From Deltaproteobacteria bacterium (GTDB taxonomy: Bacteria > Desulfobacterota > Desulfobaccia > Desulfobaccales > 0-14-0-80-60-11), in assembly GCA_019308625.1 (NCBI GenBank), contig JAFDHU010000107.1, forward strand, positions 1 to 5,535: 5,535 nucleotides of DNA, read 5' to 3'. This document shows positions 1 through 5,535 of this stretch, one piece after another (the stretch's first letter is position 1; the number at the start of each line of letters is the position of its first letter). The translations under genes were made by a program, and so were the position numbers. Under the pieces are notes generated by a model, which saw only the letters and a list, made by a program, of their open reading frames with translations, did not search any database and had not been told where the DNA came from.

Positions 1-357
1 CCGGGCCCCAGCGCCCAGGGATACTGGCTTGACCGTGCCGAGGCGCTTTCAAAAGCCCGAGACTTGCCGGGCCTCCTGGACCATGTCCACCGCTTGGTCC
101 AGGCCGAGCCGAAAAACCCAGCCGCCTGGTTCAACCTGGGGGTTGCCCATGACCAGCTTGGCCGCTGGCGAGAGGCCGCCGACGCCTTTCGGGAGGCCCT
201 GCGCCTGAAGCCCGATCTTGCCGAGGCCTGGACTTGCCTTGCCCTTGCCTATGCCCTGTCCGGCAACCGGACCGCGGCCCTGCAGGCCCTCAAGGAGCTA
301 CGGCGCTATGACCCGGGAAAGGCTGATAAGCTTTTTGATCTGATCATGGGGCGCTGA
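1..357 (+). CDS. TPR-repeat protein, C-terminal part (5' end outside window)
   Basis: The reading frame is open from the first base of the window, so this is the last 118 residues of a longer protein. A TTG at 64 is in frame, but nothing suggests it is the real start, because the repeat pattern continues upstream of it. Three helical-pair units of about 34 residues are visible, at roughly residues 7-40, 41-74 and 75-108 of the fragment. The middle one is a textbook TPR: AAWFNLGVAHDQLGRW then an A-x-x-x-F-x-x-A-L-x-L-x-P pattern. TPRs are protein-protein interaction scaffolds; no partner can be named from this fragment, and no catalytic domain or membrane segment is visible. Composition is GC-rich, like hsdR further on. 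About 140 bases separate it from the next gene, so a shared operon is possible but not shown. It is probably the chromosomal neighbour of the island rather than part of it. Confidence 0.85.
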   Translation, partial: PGPSAQGYWLDRAEALSKARDLPGLLDHVHRLVQAEPKNPAAWFNLGVAHDQLGRWREAADAFREALRLKPDLAEAWTCLALAYALSGNRTAALQALKELRRYDPGKADKLFDLIMGR

Positions 358-490
358 GCCGGCGGGGGCTGACCGGCAAAATCAGGCCGTTTGGCAGGGA
401 ACTCGGAACTGCAACGAGATGCTCGTCAGAGCCCCCGGACTTCCATGCCGGATACTGAAATGAAGCCGCCGGGAAGCCCCAAACCGCCGG

Positions 491-499
491 GGGAGGCCA
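491..499 (+). promoter_or_regulatory. Ribosome binding site choosing ATG 499
   Basis: A purine-rich GGGAGG (491-496) lies immediately before the ATG at 499. The two-base gap is shorter than usual, which is a weakness. Still, the in-frame alternatives (TTG 391, ATG 445, ATG 460) have no comparable site, and starting there would add a proline-rich, low-complexity leader. Starting at 499 places the first predicted beta strand (LKLVYPNV) at the very N-terminus, as expected for a TIM barrel. Confidence 0.5.
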
Positions 500-1692
500 T
501 GGAACTGAAACTCGTTTATCCCAACGTTTCACAATTGAATCGTAGAGGCAGCCGGGGTGGTTTGGATGAACGCTCTAAGCTAGCGCGCCAAACCGGATGT
601 CGGTATGTCGAGGTTCCGGCTGATTTTATAAAGAACCAGTCAGAGGTTAACCGAACTGGATTGTCTGTAGGTTCATTCCTTGATGAGAGTGCAATCGGGA
701 GACTATATGAACCTACCCGATCTGAAAAGTGTTTGGGCTATATTCTCCATACTGAGCCGATGCGGAGAAGACAAGTCAAACTTGCCTGGCACGACACACA
801 ATGGAGGAAAAAGCTGGTCCAGATGCTCCTTAATTTGTGTGATTACTTGGGATATCCGGCCTCGTTCATCGAGATTCATCCGGGCGGTAGAGGCAACTCT
901 AACGAAAACCTATTGTGCGCGTGTCGGGAAATATTGGAAGCATTCGAAAAAGAATATTCCTCAACACTGATTATTCTGCTGGAAAACCGCACAAAGCAAT
1001 TTATCTCTACGGGGCGTCACTTAAACTCATTTTGGAAATACCTGAAGGAAAAACATGCTGATTTGGAGACCCACGTGGGCATTGTTTTGGATGTGCAGCA
1101 GTTATTTACCGCCACCGGAAAACGGTTCATACAAGAACTCGACTTGATCCCAAGAGAAGCCATTAAGGGGTTGCACATTCATAGAAAACATGGCCCTCCA
1201 TCTCTTGCGGATCCCATTCCCTGGAGATATGTTTTTGAGCATTTACGGGAGATTCTACCCCAAGCTCTACTGAACCCAGAAATTCATCACAGAGATGATG
1301 TGCCGGTTGCGATTCAGTTTTGCCTTGAAAGAATCCAAGAATTACAACAAGGCCTTGCAGCGATCGACATGACAGGTAATCTTCAAAGGCAGGAGCCCGA
1401 ACGACAGCCAAGGTTTTTTCGAGGAAGGTCAATGAATTCTCAAAACATCAAAAAAGAGCACATACGGCAGGCCGCGGCCCAAATTGATGTGAGTGTTATT
1501 TCTCCTAAGAGGAAATCTAAGAAGAAAGATGCGATCGTGGAGGGAAGGGGATATCCCCCGGTCTATCTCGTAGAAGTGGCCTACAAAATCGCTCAAGGCA
1601 GGAAAAGAAGATTTAGGGCACAAGAGGCATTAAATTTACTCAGAAATTTAGGCATCCAGATAGAAGAAAAGACAAAAATACCTCCGCCTTGA
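499..1692 (+). CDS. Endonuclease IV/xylose isomerase-like TIM-barrel protein with C-terminal ScoMcrA-like head domain
   Basis: The product is 397 residues from ATG 499; the frame is open back to TTG 391. Residues about 3-285 alternate strands and helices like an AP-endonuclease-2/sugar isomerase TIM barrel. Candidate metal or active-site residues sit at strand ends: H84 and E86 (HTEP), E125 and H127 (EIHPGG), E162 (LLENR), D198 (VLDVQQ), H226/H228/H231 (LHIHRKHG), D238, and E261/H263/H264 (NPEIHH). After a basic linker, residues about 312-389 read like the ScoMcrA-type head: IKKEHIRQAAAQID, a basic stretch, EGRGYPPVYLVEVAY, then LLRNLGIQIEE. Known families suggest phosphodiester or sugar chemistry for the barrel and DNA recognition for McrA-type proteins; joining these into a DNA-acting enzyme is inference. 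The gene is AT-richer than its neighbours (AGA, TTA, ATA codons), suggesting transfer. A coiled-coil tail continues in another frame after the stop. The barrel fold is fairly secure; the exact activity is unknown. Confidence 0.72.
   Translation: MELKLVYPNVSQLNRRGSRGGLDERSKLARQTGCRYVEVPADFIKNQSEVNRTGLSVGSFLDESAIGRLYEPTRSEKCLGYILHTEPMRRRQVKLAWHDTQWRKKLVQMLLNLCDYLGYPASFIEIHPGGRGNSNENLLCACREILEAFEKEYSSTLIILLENRTKQFISTGRHLNSFWKYLKEKHADLETHVGIVLDVQQLFTATGKRFIQELDLIPREAIKGLHIHRKHGPPSLADPIPWRYVFEHLREILPQALLNPEIHHRDDVPVAIQFCLERIQELQQGLAAIDMTGNLQRQEPERQPRFFRGRSMNSQNIKKEHIRQAAAQIDVSVISPKRKSKKKDAIVEGRGYPPVYLVEVAYKIAQGRKRRFRAQEALNLLRNLGIQIEEKTKIPPP
1421..1434 (+). promoter_or_regulatory. Possible internal ribosome binding site and start for the head domain alone
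   Basis: GAGGAAGG (1421-1428) precedes an in-frame ATG at 1432. From the GAGG core to the ATG is seven bases, a good spacing. Translation from here would give an 86-residue protein consisting of just the ScoMcrA-like head domain. It falls exactly at the domain boundary, after a T6 run (1414-1419). The sequence supports a possible start; use in the cell is inference. Confidence 0.3.
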
Positions 1693-1780
1693 GAAGCTCG
1701 AATCCCGCCTTAATAGATTAGAGAAGGAGCTGGCAGAGGCAAACGCCGAACTGAGCCGCCTGCGAACCCGCCTGCCCTGA
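1664..1780 (+). other. Out-of-frame coiled-coil tail, probable frameshifted C-terminus of the TIM-barrel/head gene
   Basis: In the frame +1 relative to the upstream gene, the sequence is open from 1664 to a TGA at 1778-1780, with no ATG, GTG or TTG start of its own. It encodes a clear heptad-rich helix: LRLEKLESRLNRLEKELAEA followed by NAELSRLRTRLP. The gene upstream passes an A5 run (1674-1678) and then ends with only IPPP. Removing one A would read smoothly from IEEKTK into YLRLEKLESR and extend the protein by about 30 residues. This looks like a real C-terminal coiled coil, possibly for oligomerisation, cut off by a one-base indel. Sequencing error, mutation and programmed slippage are all possible. 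It could instead be a remnant of an unrelated older gene. Confidence 0.55.
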
Positions 1781-1802
1781 TCCCTATCGGTTTCCTGACA
1801 GC

Positions 1803-1820
1803 AAGCCTTCCGGCTTTCTT
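1803..1820 (+). terminator. Weak candidate terminator after the TIM-barrel gene
   Basis: A perfect five-pair stem, AAGCC (1803-1807) and GGCTT (1812-1816), closes a TTCC loop and is followed by TCTT. It lies 23 bases after the stop of the coiled-coil tail, where a terminator would be expected. The stem is short and the T-tract interrupted, so it may be inefficient. Confidence 0.35.
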
Positions 1821-1877
1821 CCGGGTAATAAGACGCCTTTTGGTCATCTTGTCAATTTTCCGACCCGATTAGTGAAA

Positions 1878-1892
1878 CAGGGACTGCCCCTG
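1878..1892. repeat. REP-like imperfect palindrome
   Basis: CAGGG (1878-1882) and CCCTG (1888-1892) form an inverted repeat around ACTGC, and two further positions inside are also complementary. Small palindromes of this GGGACTG-CCC style occur as dispersed repeats in intergenic DNA of some bacteria, sometimes linked with IS200-like or REP-associated transposases. Only one copy is in the window, so repeat status is inferred from its look alone. Confidence 0.3.
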
Positions 1893-1939
1893 CTCCTACC
1901 CACAAAACCTGTTTCCCCGCCAGATTGGAAGTCCCGTCT

Positions 1940-1967
1940 TTTACCTCTGAGTTTATTGTGCTATAAA
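1940..1967 (+). promoter_or_regulatory. Candidate sigma-70 promoter for hsdRS
   Basis: TTTACC (1940-1945, four of six to TTGACA) is followed by a 16-base spacer and TATAAA (1962-1967, five of six to TATAAT). It sits in the AT-rich part of the gap about 130 bases before the hsdR start, giving a leader of roughly 120 bases that contains the inverted repeat at 2006-2023. A second TATAAA at 2001-2006 lacks a clear -35 partner. Confidence 0.35.
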
Positions 1968-2005
1968 ATTAACTTAGGATTTTTCCTGCAAGGTCCTGGA
2001 TATAA

Positions 2006-2023
2006 AAGAGGTTTTTGCCTCTT
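2006..2023 (+). promoter_or_regulatory. Inverted repeat in the hsdR leader (operator or RNA hairpin)
   Basis: AAGAGG (2006-2011) and CCTCTT (2018-2023) are perfectly complementary around TTTTTG. The repeat lies between the candidate promoter and the hsdR start. No T-tract follows, so a classic intrinsic terminator is unlikely; an operator or a transcript hairpin would fit. No regulator gene is present in the window. Confidence 0.3.
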
Positions 2024-2084
2024 CAAAATCGTTCCCTATTGAACGGCTATTTTGTAAGCATTCCCGGGAGTGACCCGGATTAGT

Positions 2085-2099
2085 AAAGGCTATTCAATG
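2085..2099 (+). promoter_or_regulatory. Ribosome binding site choosing ATG 2097 for hsdR
   Basis: AAAGG (2085-2089) is seven bases upstream of ATG 2097, a standard arrangement. The longer in-frame option, GTG 2070, has a GGGAG directly abutting and partly overlapping the start, with no usable spacing. The protein from 2097 begins MKAEEKARQKIDQLLETAGW, a common HsdR N-terminus. Confidence 0.65.
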
Positions 2100-4841
2100 A
2101 AGGCCGAGGAGAAGGCCCGCCAAAAAATTGATCAGCTCCTGGAGACCGCCGGCTGGCAGGTGCAGGACTACCAGAACCTGAATCTCTCCGCTTCCCCAGG
2201 CGTGGCCGTGCGGGAGTTCCCTATGGAGGAAGGCTTCGCCGATTACCTCCTTTTTGTGGGAGGCAAGGCCCTGGGGGTGGTTGAGGCCAAGCCCGCGGGC
2301 ACCACGTTGAGCGGGGTGGCTGAGCAGACCACGAAATACCTAGTCTCCATCCCGGTTAATGTCCCCCACATTCAGGCCCCCCTGCCCTTCGCCTATGAGA
2401 GCACTGGAGAGGAGACCTTCTTCCGGGATTTGCGCGACCCTGAGCCCCGGTCCCGTCGCCTCTTCGCCTTCCATCGCCCCGAGACCCTCAAAGAATGGCT
2501 GGCCCAGGGAGACTCCCTCCGGGCCCGGCTCCGGCAACTACCTCCCCTTATTACTCATGGTCTCCGGGACTGCCAGATCCAGGCCATCCAGAACCTGGAA
2601 CACTCCTTGGCCGAAGACCGCCCCCGCGCCTTGGTGCAGATGGCCACCGGCAGCGGCAAGACCTTCATGGCCGTCAGCCTCATCTACCGGCTCATCAAAT
2701 TCGCCAATGTCCGGCGGGTGCTTTTTCTTGTAGACCGCAATAACCTGGGCCGCCAGACCTTGACCGAGTTCCAGCAGTATCTCACCCCCGATGACGGGCG
2801 CAAGTTCACCGAGCTTTACAATGTGCAGCGCCTCACCTCCAACACCTTGGACCCGGTAAGCCGGGTGTGCATTACCACCATCCAGCGCCTTTACTCCATG
2901 CTCCGGGGGGAGCCTGACCTGGCCGACCCCGAGTTGGAAGAGCACTCCCTGTTCGACCTCCCGGCTATCCCGGAGAAACCCAAGGAAGTATCCTATAACC
3001 CCGCCATCCCCATAGAGACTTTTGACGTTATCATTACGGATGAGTGCCATCGCTCCATTTACCATCTCTGGCGGCAGGTGCTGGAATATTTTGATGCTTT
3101 CATCATCGGCCTCACCGCCACCCCCTCCAAGCAGACCCTGGGCTTCTTCAACCAGAATCTGGTCATGGAATACAGTCATGAGCGGGCAGTGGCGGATGGG
3201 GTCAATGTTGGCTATGAGGTTTACCGCATCCAGACTGAAATCACCGAAAAGGGAAGCCGGGTGGAATCCGGCTACTACATTGACAAGCGGGACAAGCTCA
3301 CCCGCAAGGTGCGCTGGGAGCAACTGGATGAAGACCTGGAATACACCGGGGCCCAGCTGGACCGGGCGGTGGTGGCCCCTGACCAGATCCGCACCGTCAT
3401 CCGCACCTTCAAGGAGAAACTTCCGGAAATCTTCCCGGGCCGCACCGAAGTGCCCAAGACTCTGATCTTCGCCAAGGATGACTCCCACGCCGAAGACATC
3501 GTGCATATCGTGCGGGAGGAGTTCGGCAAGGGCAACGAATTCTGCAAAAAAATCACTTACAAGGTCACGGGGGAGAAGCCCGAAGACCTGATTGCCAGCT
3601 TTCGCAACTCCTATCATCCCCGCATCGCCGTCACCGTGGACATGATTTCCACCGGCACGGACATCAAACCCGTTGAATGCCTGCTCTTCATGCGGGATGT
3701 GAAATCGCCGGTTTATTTTGAGCAGATGAAGGGACGGGGCACCCGCACCATCTCCCCCACCGATTTGACTGCAGTGACCCCCGACGCCCCCTACAAGAGC
3801 CACTTTGTCATTGTGGACGCCGTGGGGGTGTGCGAAAGCGACAAGACCGACTCCCGGCCCCTGGAGCGCAAAAAGAGCGTGCCCTTTGACAAACTCCTCA
3901 TTTCCGTGGCCCTGGGCCAGCGGGATGAGGACACCCTCACCACCCTGGCGGGCCGCCTGGCCCGGCTGGAAGCCGAAATTGATGAGGGAGCCCGGAAAGA
4001 AATCCGCCAGGTAACCGGCGGCCTGTCCTTGCCGGATTTGGTCAACGGCCTTCTGGACGCCCTGGACCCGGACAAGCAGGAGGACAAGGCCAGGGAGATG
4101 TTTCAGGTGGAGGACCCCGGCCCGGAGCAGCTCCGGGAAGCCGCCGCCGCACTGGCCCAGGCGGCATGCGCCCCCTTTGACAACCCCCAGGTAAGAAACA
4201 AGATTATTGAAATCAAGCGGAGAAACGAGCAGATCATTGACACCCTAAGCAAGGACAAGGTCATTTATACCGGCTTTACCCAGGCGCAGGCCCAGGAAGT
4301 CATTGAGAGCTTCAGGCGCTTTATGGAGGAGAACCGGGATGAAATCATGGCCCTCCAGATATTCTACAGCCGCCCCTATGGGCAGCGTCGCCTCACCTAT
4401 GCTCAGGTGGAGGAATTGGCCGCGGCCATAGCCAAGCCCCCTTACAGCCTGACGCCGGAGCGCTTGTGGCAGGCTTATGAGCGCCTGGAGCAGTCCCGGG
4501 TCAAGGGGGCAGGGCCCCAGCGGCTCCTGACCGACCTCATCTCCCTGATGCGCTTCGCCCTGGGGGAGGCGGATGTCCTGGAGCCCTGGCCGGAGACGGT
4601 GGAGCAGCGCTTTGAGGCCTGGCTGGCCCGGCAGCGGCTTTTGGGCCGGGAGTTCACCCCGGAGCAGTTGGAATGGCTCCGGCTGATTAAAGACCACATC
4701 GCCACCTCCCTCACCGTGGAGGTGGAGGACCTGGAGTATGCCCCCTTCTTTGAGAAGGGCGGTCCCTTGAAGGCCTATCAGCTTTTCGGGCCGGAGTTGC
4801 CCAAGATTCTAGCGGAAGTCAATGAGGCGTTGGCAGCGTGA
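2097..4841 (+). CDS. hsdR: Type I restriction enzyme, R (restriction/translocase) subunit HsdR, EcoEI-like
   Basis: The product is 914 residues and appears complete. In the R-M complex this cytoplasmic subunit uses ATP to pull DNA past the bound complex and cuts it far from the unmodified site. Nuclease domain, N-terminal: D49, then E63-A-K65, is the PD-(D/E)XK core, and Q77-x-x-x-Y81 fits the RecB-type QxxxY motif. SF2 motor: Walker A ATGSGKT (183-189), DECH (315-318), TAT (340-342), motif IV KTLIFAKDD near 455, motif V with STGTDIKP near 520, and motif VI QMKGRGTR (543-550). Residues about 690-905 match the EcoEI-type R subunit C-terminal domain that docks onto the methylase core (ending APFFEKGGPLKAYQLFG). 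All key residues are present, so it should be active. GC-rich throughout with no break in frame. hsdS follows with a one-base overlap, indicating a shared transcript and coupled translation. It is not the EcoKI type by its C-terminus; family assignment is otherwise very secure. Confidence 0.96.
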   Translation: MKAEEKARQKIDQLLETAGWQVQDYQNLNLSASPGVAVREFPMEEGFADYLLFVGGKALGVVEAKPAGTTLSGVAEQTTKYLVSIPVNVPHIQAPLPFAYESTGEETFFRDLRDPEPRSRRLFAFHRPETLKEWLAQGDSLRARLRQLPPLITHGLRDCQIQAIQNLEHSLAEDRPRALVQMATGSGKTFMAVSLIYRLIKFANVRRVLFLVDRNNLGRQTLTEFQQYLTPDDGRKFTELYNVQRLTSNTLDPVSRVCITTIQRLYSMLRGEPDLADPELEEHSLFDLPAIPEKPKEVSYNPAIPIETFDVIITDECHRSIYHLWRQVLEYFDAFIIGLTATPSKQTLGFFNQNLVMEYSHERAVADGVNVGYEVYRIQTEITEKGSRVESGYYIDKRDKLTRKVRWEQLDEDLEYTGAQLDRAVVAPDQIRTVIRTFKEKLPEIFPGRTEVPKTLIFAKDDSHAEDIVHIVREEFGKGNEFCKKITYKVTGEKPEDLIASFRNSYHPRIAVTVDMISTGTDIKPVECLLFMRDVKSPVYFEQMKGRGTRTISPTDLTAVTPDAPYKSHFVIVDAVGVCESDKTDSRPLERKKSVPFDKLLISVALGQRDEDTLTTLAGRLARLEAEIDEGARKEIRQVTGGLSLPDLVNGLLDALDPDKQEDKAREMFQVEDPGPEQLREAAAALAQAACAPFDNPQVRNKIIEIKRRNEQIIDTLSKDKVIYTGFTQAQAQEVIESFRRFMEENRDEIMALQIFYSRPYGQRRLTYAQVEELAAAIAKPPYSLTPERLWQAYERLEQSRVKGAGPQRLLTDLISLMRFALGEADVLEPWPETVEQRFEAWLARQRLLGREFTPEQLEWLRLIKDHIATSLTVEVEDLEYAPFFEKGGPLKAYQLFGPELPKILAEVNEALAA

Positions 4842-5535
4842 TGGTTGAAAAGAACCGTAATGACCTACCCGAGGGCTGGGTCTGGACAAAACTGGTGGAC
4901 GTTAGTCTTATTAACCCTAGATTCAAAGAAGAGAATATTCCTGGGGATATAGATGTTAGCTTCCTGCCCATGCGTGCAGTTCAGGAACTTAGTGGGAAAA
5001 TAGACTTATCCTTAACCAGGAAGTTATCACAAGTTAAGAAGCGTTATACTGCATTTATTGAAGGGGATTTGCTTTTTGCAAAGATTACACCCTGTATGGA
5101 AAATGGAAAAATTGCTATCGCAAAGAACCTCCATAACGGCATGGGTTTTGGTTCAACAGAATTTCACGTCATCAGATTAAGTCCTTTGTTAAATAGTAAG
5201 TTTTTCTTTTTTTTCTTGATTCAAGATGCCATCCGAGAAGACGCTAGAAAAAATATGAAAGGGACAGCCGGCCAACTACGGGTTCCTTCAACCTATTTGG
5301 AGCAAATTTCTATACCACTTCCCCCGCTCCACGAACAGCACCGCATTGTCGCCAAGATTGAGGAGCTTTTCTCTTACCTGGATGCCGGGGTGGCGGCCCT
5401 GAAGAAGGCAAAGGCCCAGCTAAAACTCTATCGCCAGGCCGTCCTCAAGGCCGCGTTTGAGGGCCGCCTCACCGCCGCCTGGCGGGAGGCACATAAGGGG
5501 GAATTGGAATCACCCATAACCGCCTTAAGAAAAGA
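4841..5535 (+). CDS. hsdS: Type I restriction enzyme specificity subunit HsdS, N-terminal half (runs off window)
   Basis: The ATG shares its A with the hsdR stop (TGATG), and the frame stays open to the window end, giving 231 residues of a protein usually about 400-580 long. HsdS binds both halves of a bipartite DNA site and recruits HsdM and HsdR. Residues 9-15 (LPEGWVW) are the usual opening of a target recognition domain. TRD1 runs to about 150 and includes LLFAKITPCMENGKIAIA and GFGSTEFHVIRL, a well-known TRD signature. The first conserved region, residues about 151-215 (PLPPLHEQHRIVAKIEELFS, then a long helix to GRLTAAWRE), sets the spacing and contacts HsdM. The second TRD and second helix lie beyond the window. 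TRD1 is AT-rich, whereas the conserved helix is GC-rich like hsdR, suggesting TRD exchange. The DNA target cannot be predicted here. No own Shine-Dalgarno is well placed (GAGG at 4824-4827 is far), so translation is probably coupled to hsdR. Confidence 0.95.
   Translation, partial: MVEKNRNDLPEGWVWTKLVDVSLINPRFKEENIPGDIDVSFLPMRAVQELSGKIDLSLTRKLSQVKKRYTAFIEGDLLFAKITPCMENGKIAIAKNLHNGMGFGSTEFHVIRLSPLLNSKFFFFFLIQDAIREDARKNMKGTAGQLRVPSTYLEQISIPLPPLHEQHRIVAKIEELFSYLDAGVAALKKAKAQLKLYRQAVLKAAFEGRLTAAWREAHKGELESPITALRK

Larger units (their letters stand above)
1781..2096 (+). other. Non-coding region between the TIM-barrel gene and hsdR
   Basis: No convincing gene is visible on either strand in these 316 bases. 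The first half holds short hairpins and a REP-like palindrome, and the second half is AT-rich with promoter-like elements and an inverted repeat in the presumed hsdR leader. It separates the two genes well enough that hsdR probably has its own promoter. No tRNA cloverleaf or recognisable riboswitch is seen. Confidence 0.6.

Noticed and set aside
358..377. Hairpin GCCGG/CCGGC just after the TPR gene stop as a terminator
   Set aside because: The loop is ten bases and no T-run follows, so it does not look like an intrinsic terminator.
391..415. TTGGCA ... TGCA as a sigma-54 promoter
   Set aside because: The gap between the GG and GC elements is about 16 bases rather than the required 10.
466..491. 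Two CCGCCGGG direct repeats upstream of ATG 499
   Set aside because: Short, GC-rich and expected by chance in this composition; no further copies nearby.
391..498. Longer N-terminus of the TIM-barrel gene from TTG 391, ATG 445 or ATG 460
   Set aside because: It would add a proline-rich low-complexity leader with no good ribosome binding sites; ATG 499 starts at the first barrel strand.
680..970. Overlapping 96-codon frame within the TIM-barrel gene
   Set aside because: No domain-like pattern, and the main frame has conserved barrel motifs across the same bases.
2070..2096. GTG 2070 as the hsdR start
   Set aside because: Its purine tract abuts the codon, while ATG 2097 has AAAGG at seven bases and a family-typical N-terminus.
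2538..3803. Long antisense open frame of 421 codons opposite hsdR
   Set aside because: It is a mirror of the GC-rich codon bias of hsdR; the translation is Gly/His/Val-rich with no recognisable domain, and hsdR is unquestionably real here.
4245..4697. Antisense open frame opposite the hsdR C-terminus
   Set aside because: Also a shadow of GC-rich coding; no motif, and it is fully contained in hsdR.

Overview
The window looks like part of a bacterial chromosome from a GC-rich organism. Coding regions at both ends prefer GCC, CTG, CGC and CGG codons. The style would fit a Desulfobacterota-like lineage, but nothing here fixes the taxon. The region reads as a small defence or accessory locus beside a housekeeping-type gene. 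No tRNA, rRNA, CRISPR array or complete insertion sequence is visible.

Layout, all on the + strand: (1) positions 1-357 hold the 3' end of a tetratricopeptide-repeat (TPR) protein. (2) Positions 499-1692 hold an AT-richer gene. Its protein is an endonuclease IV/xylose isomerase-like TIM barrel followed by a short C-terminal domain that resembles the ScoMcrA-like N-terminal 'head' domain of modified-DNA restriction enzymes. A coiled-coil tail (to 1780) lies in the +1 frame right after an A5 run, so the gene may be frameshifted, either truly or by sequencing error. (3) Positions 1781-2096 are non-coding, with several hairpins and a plausible sigma-70 promoter. (4) Positions 2097-4841 hold a complete type I restriction subunit, HsdR, with PD-(D/E)XK nuclease, SF2 motor and EcoEI-type C-terminal domain. 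(5) From 4841 to the window end lies the 5' part of hsdS, the specificity subunit, overlapping the hsdR stop codon by one base (TGATG). It covers the first target recognition domain and the first conserved helical region.

How the genes work together: HsdR and HsdS, with an HsdM that is not in this window (expected downstream or elsewhere), would form a type I restriction-modification complex. HsdS reads a bipartite site, HsdM methylates it, and HsdR translocates and cleaves unmodified DNA. The TIM-barrel/McrA-head gene upstream is the least explained part. Its position, base composition and domain pairing suggest, but do not show, a DNA-damage or modified-base nuclease in the same island.
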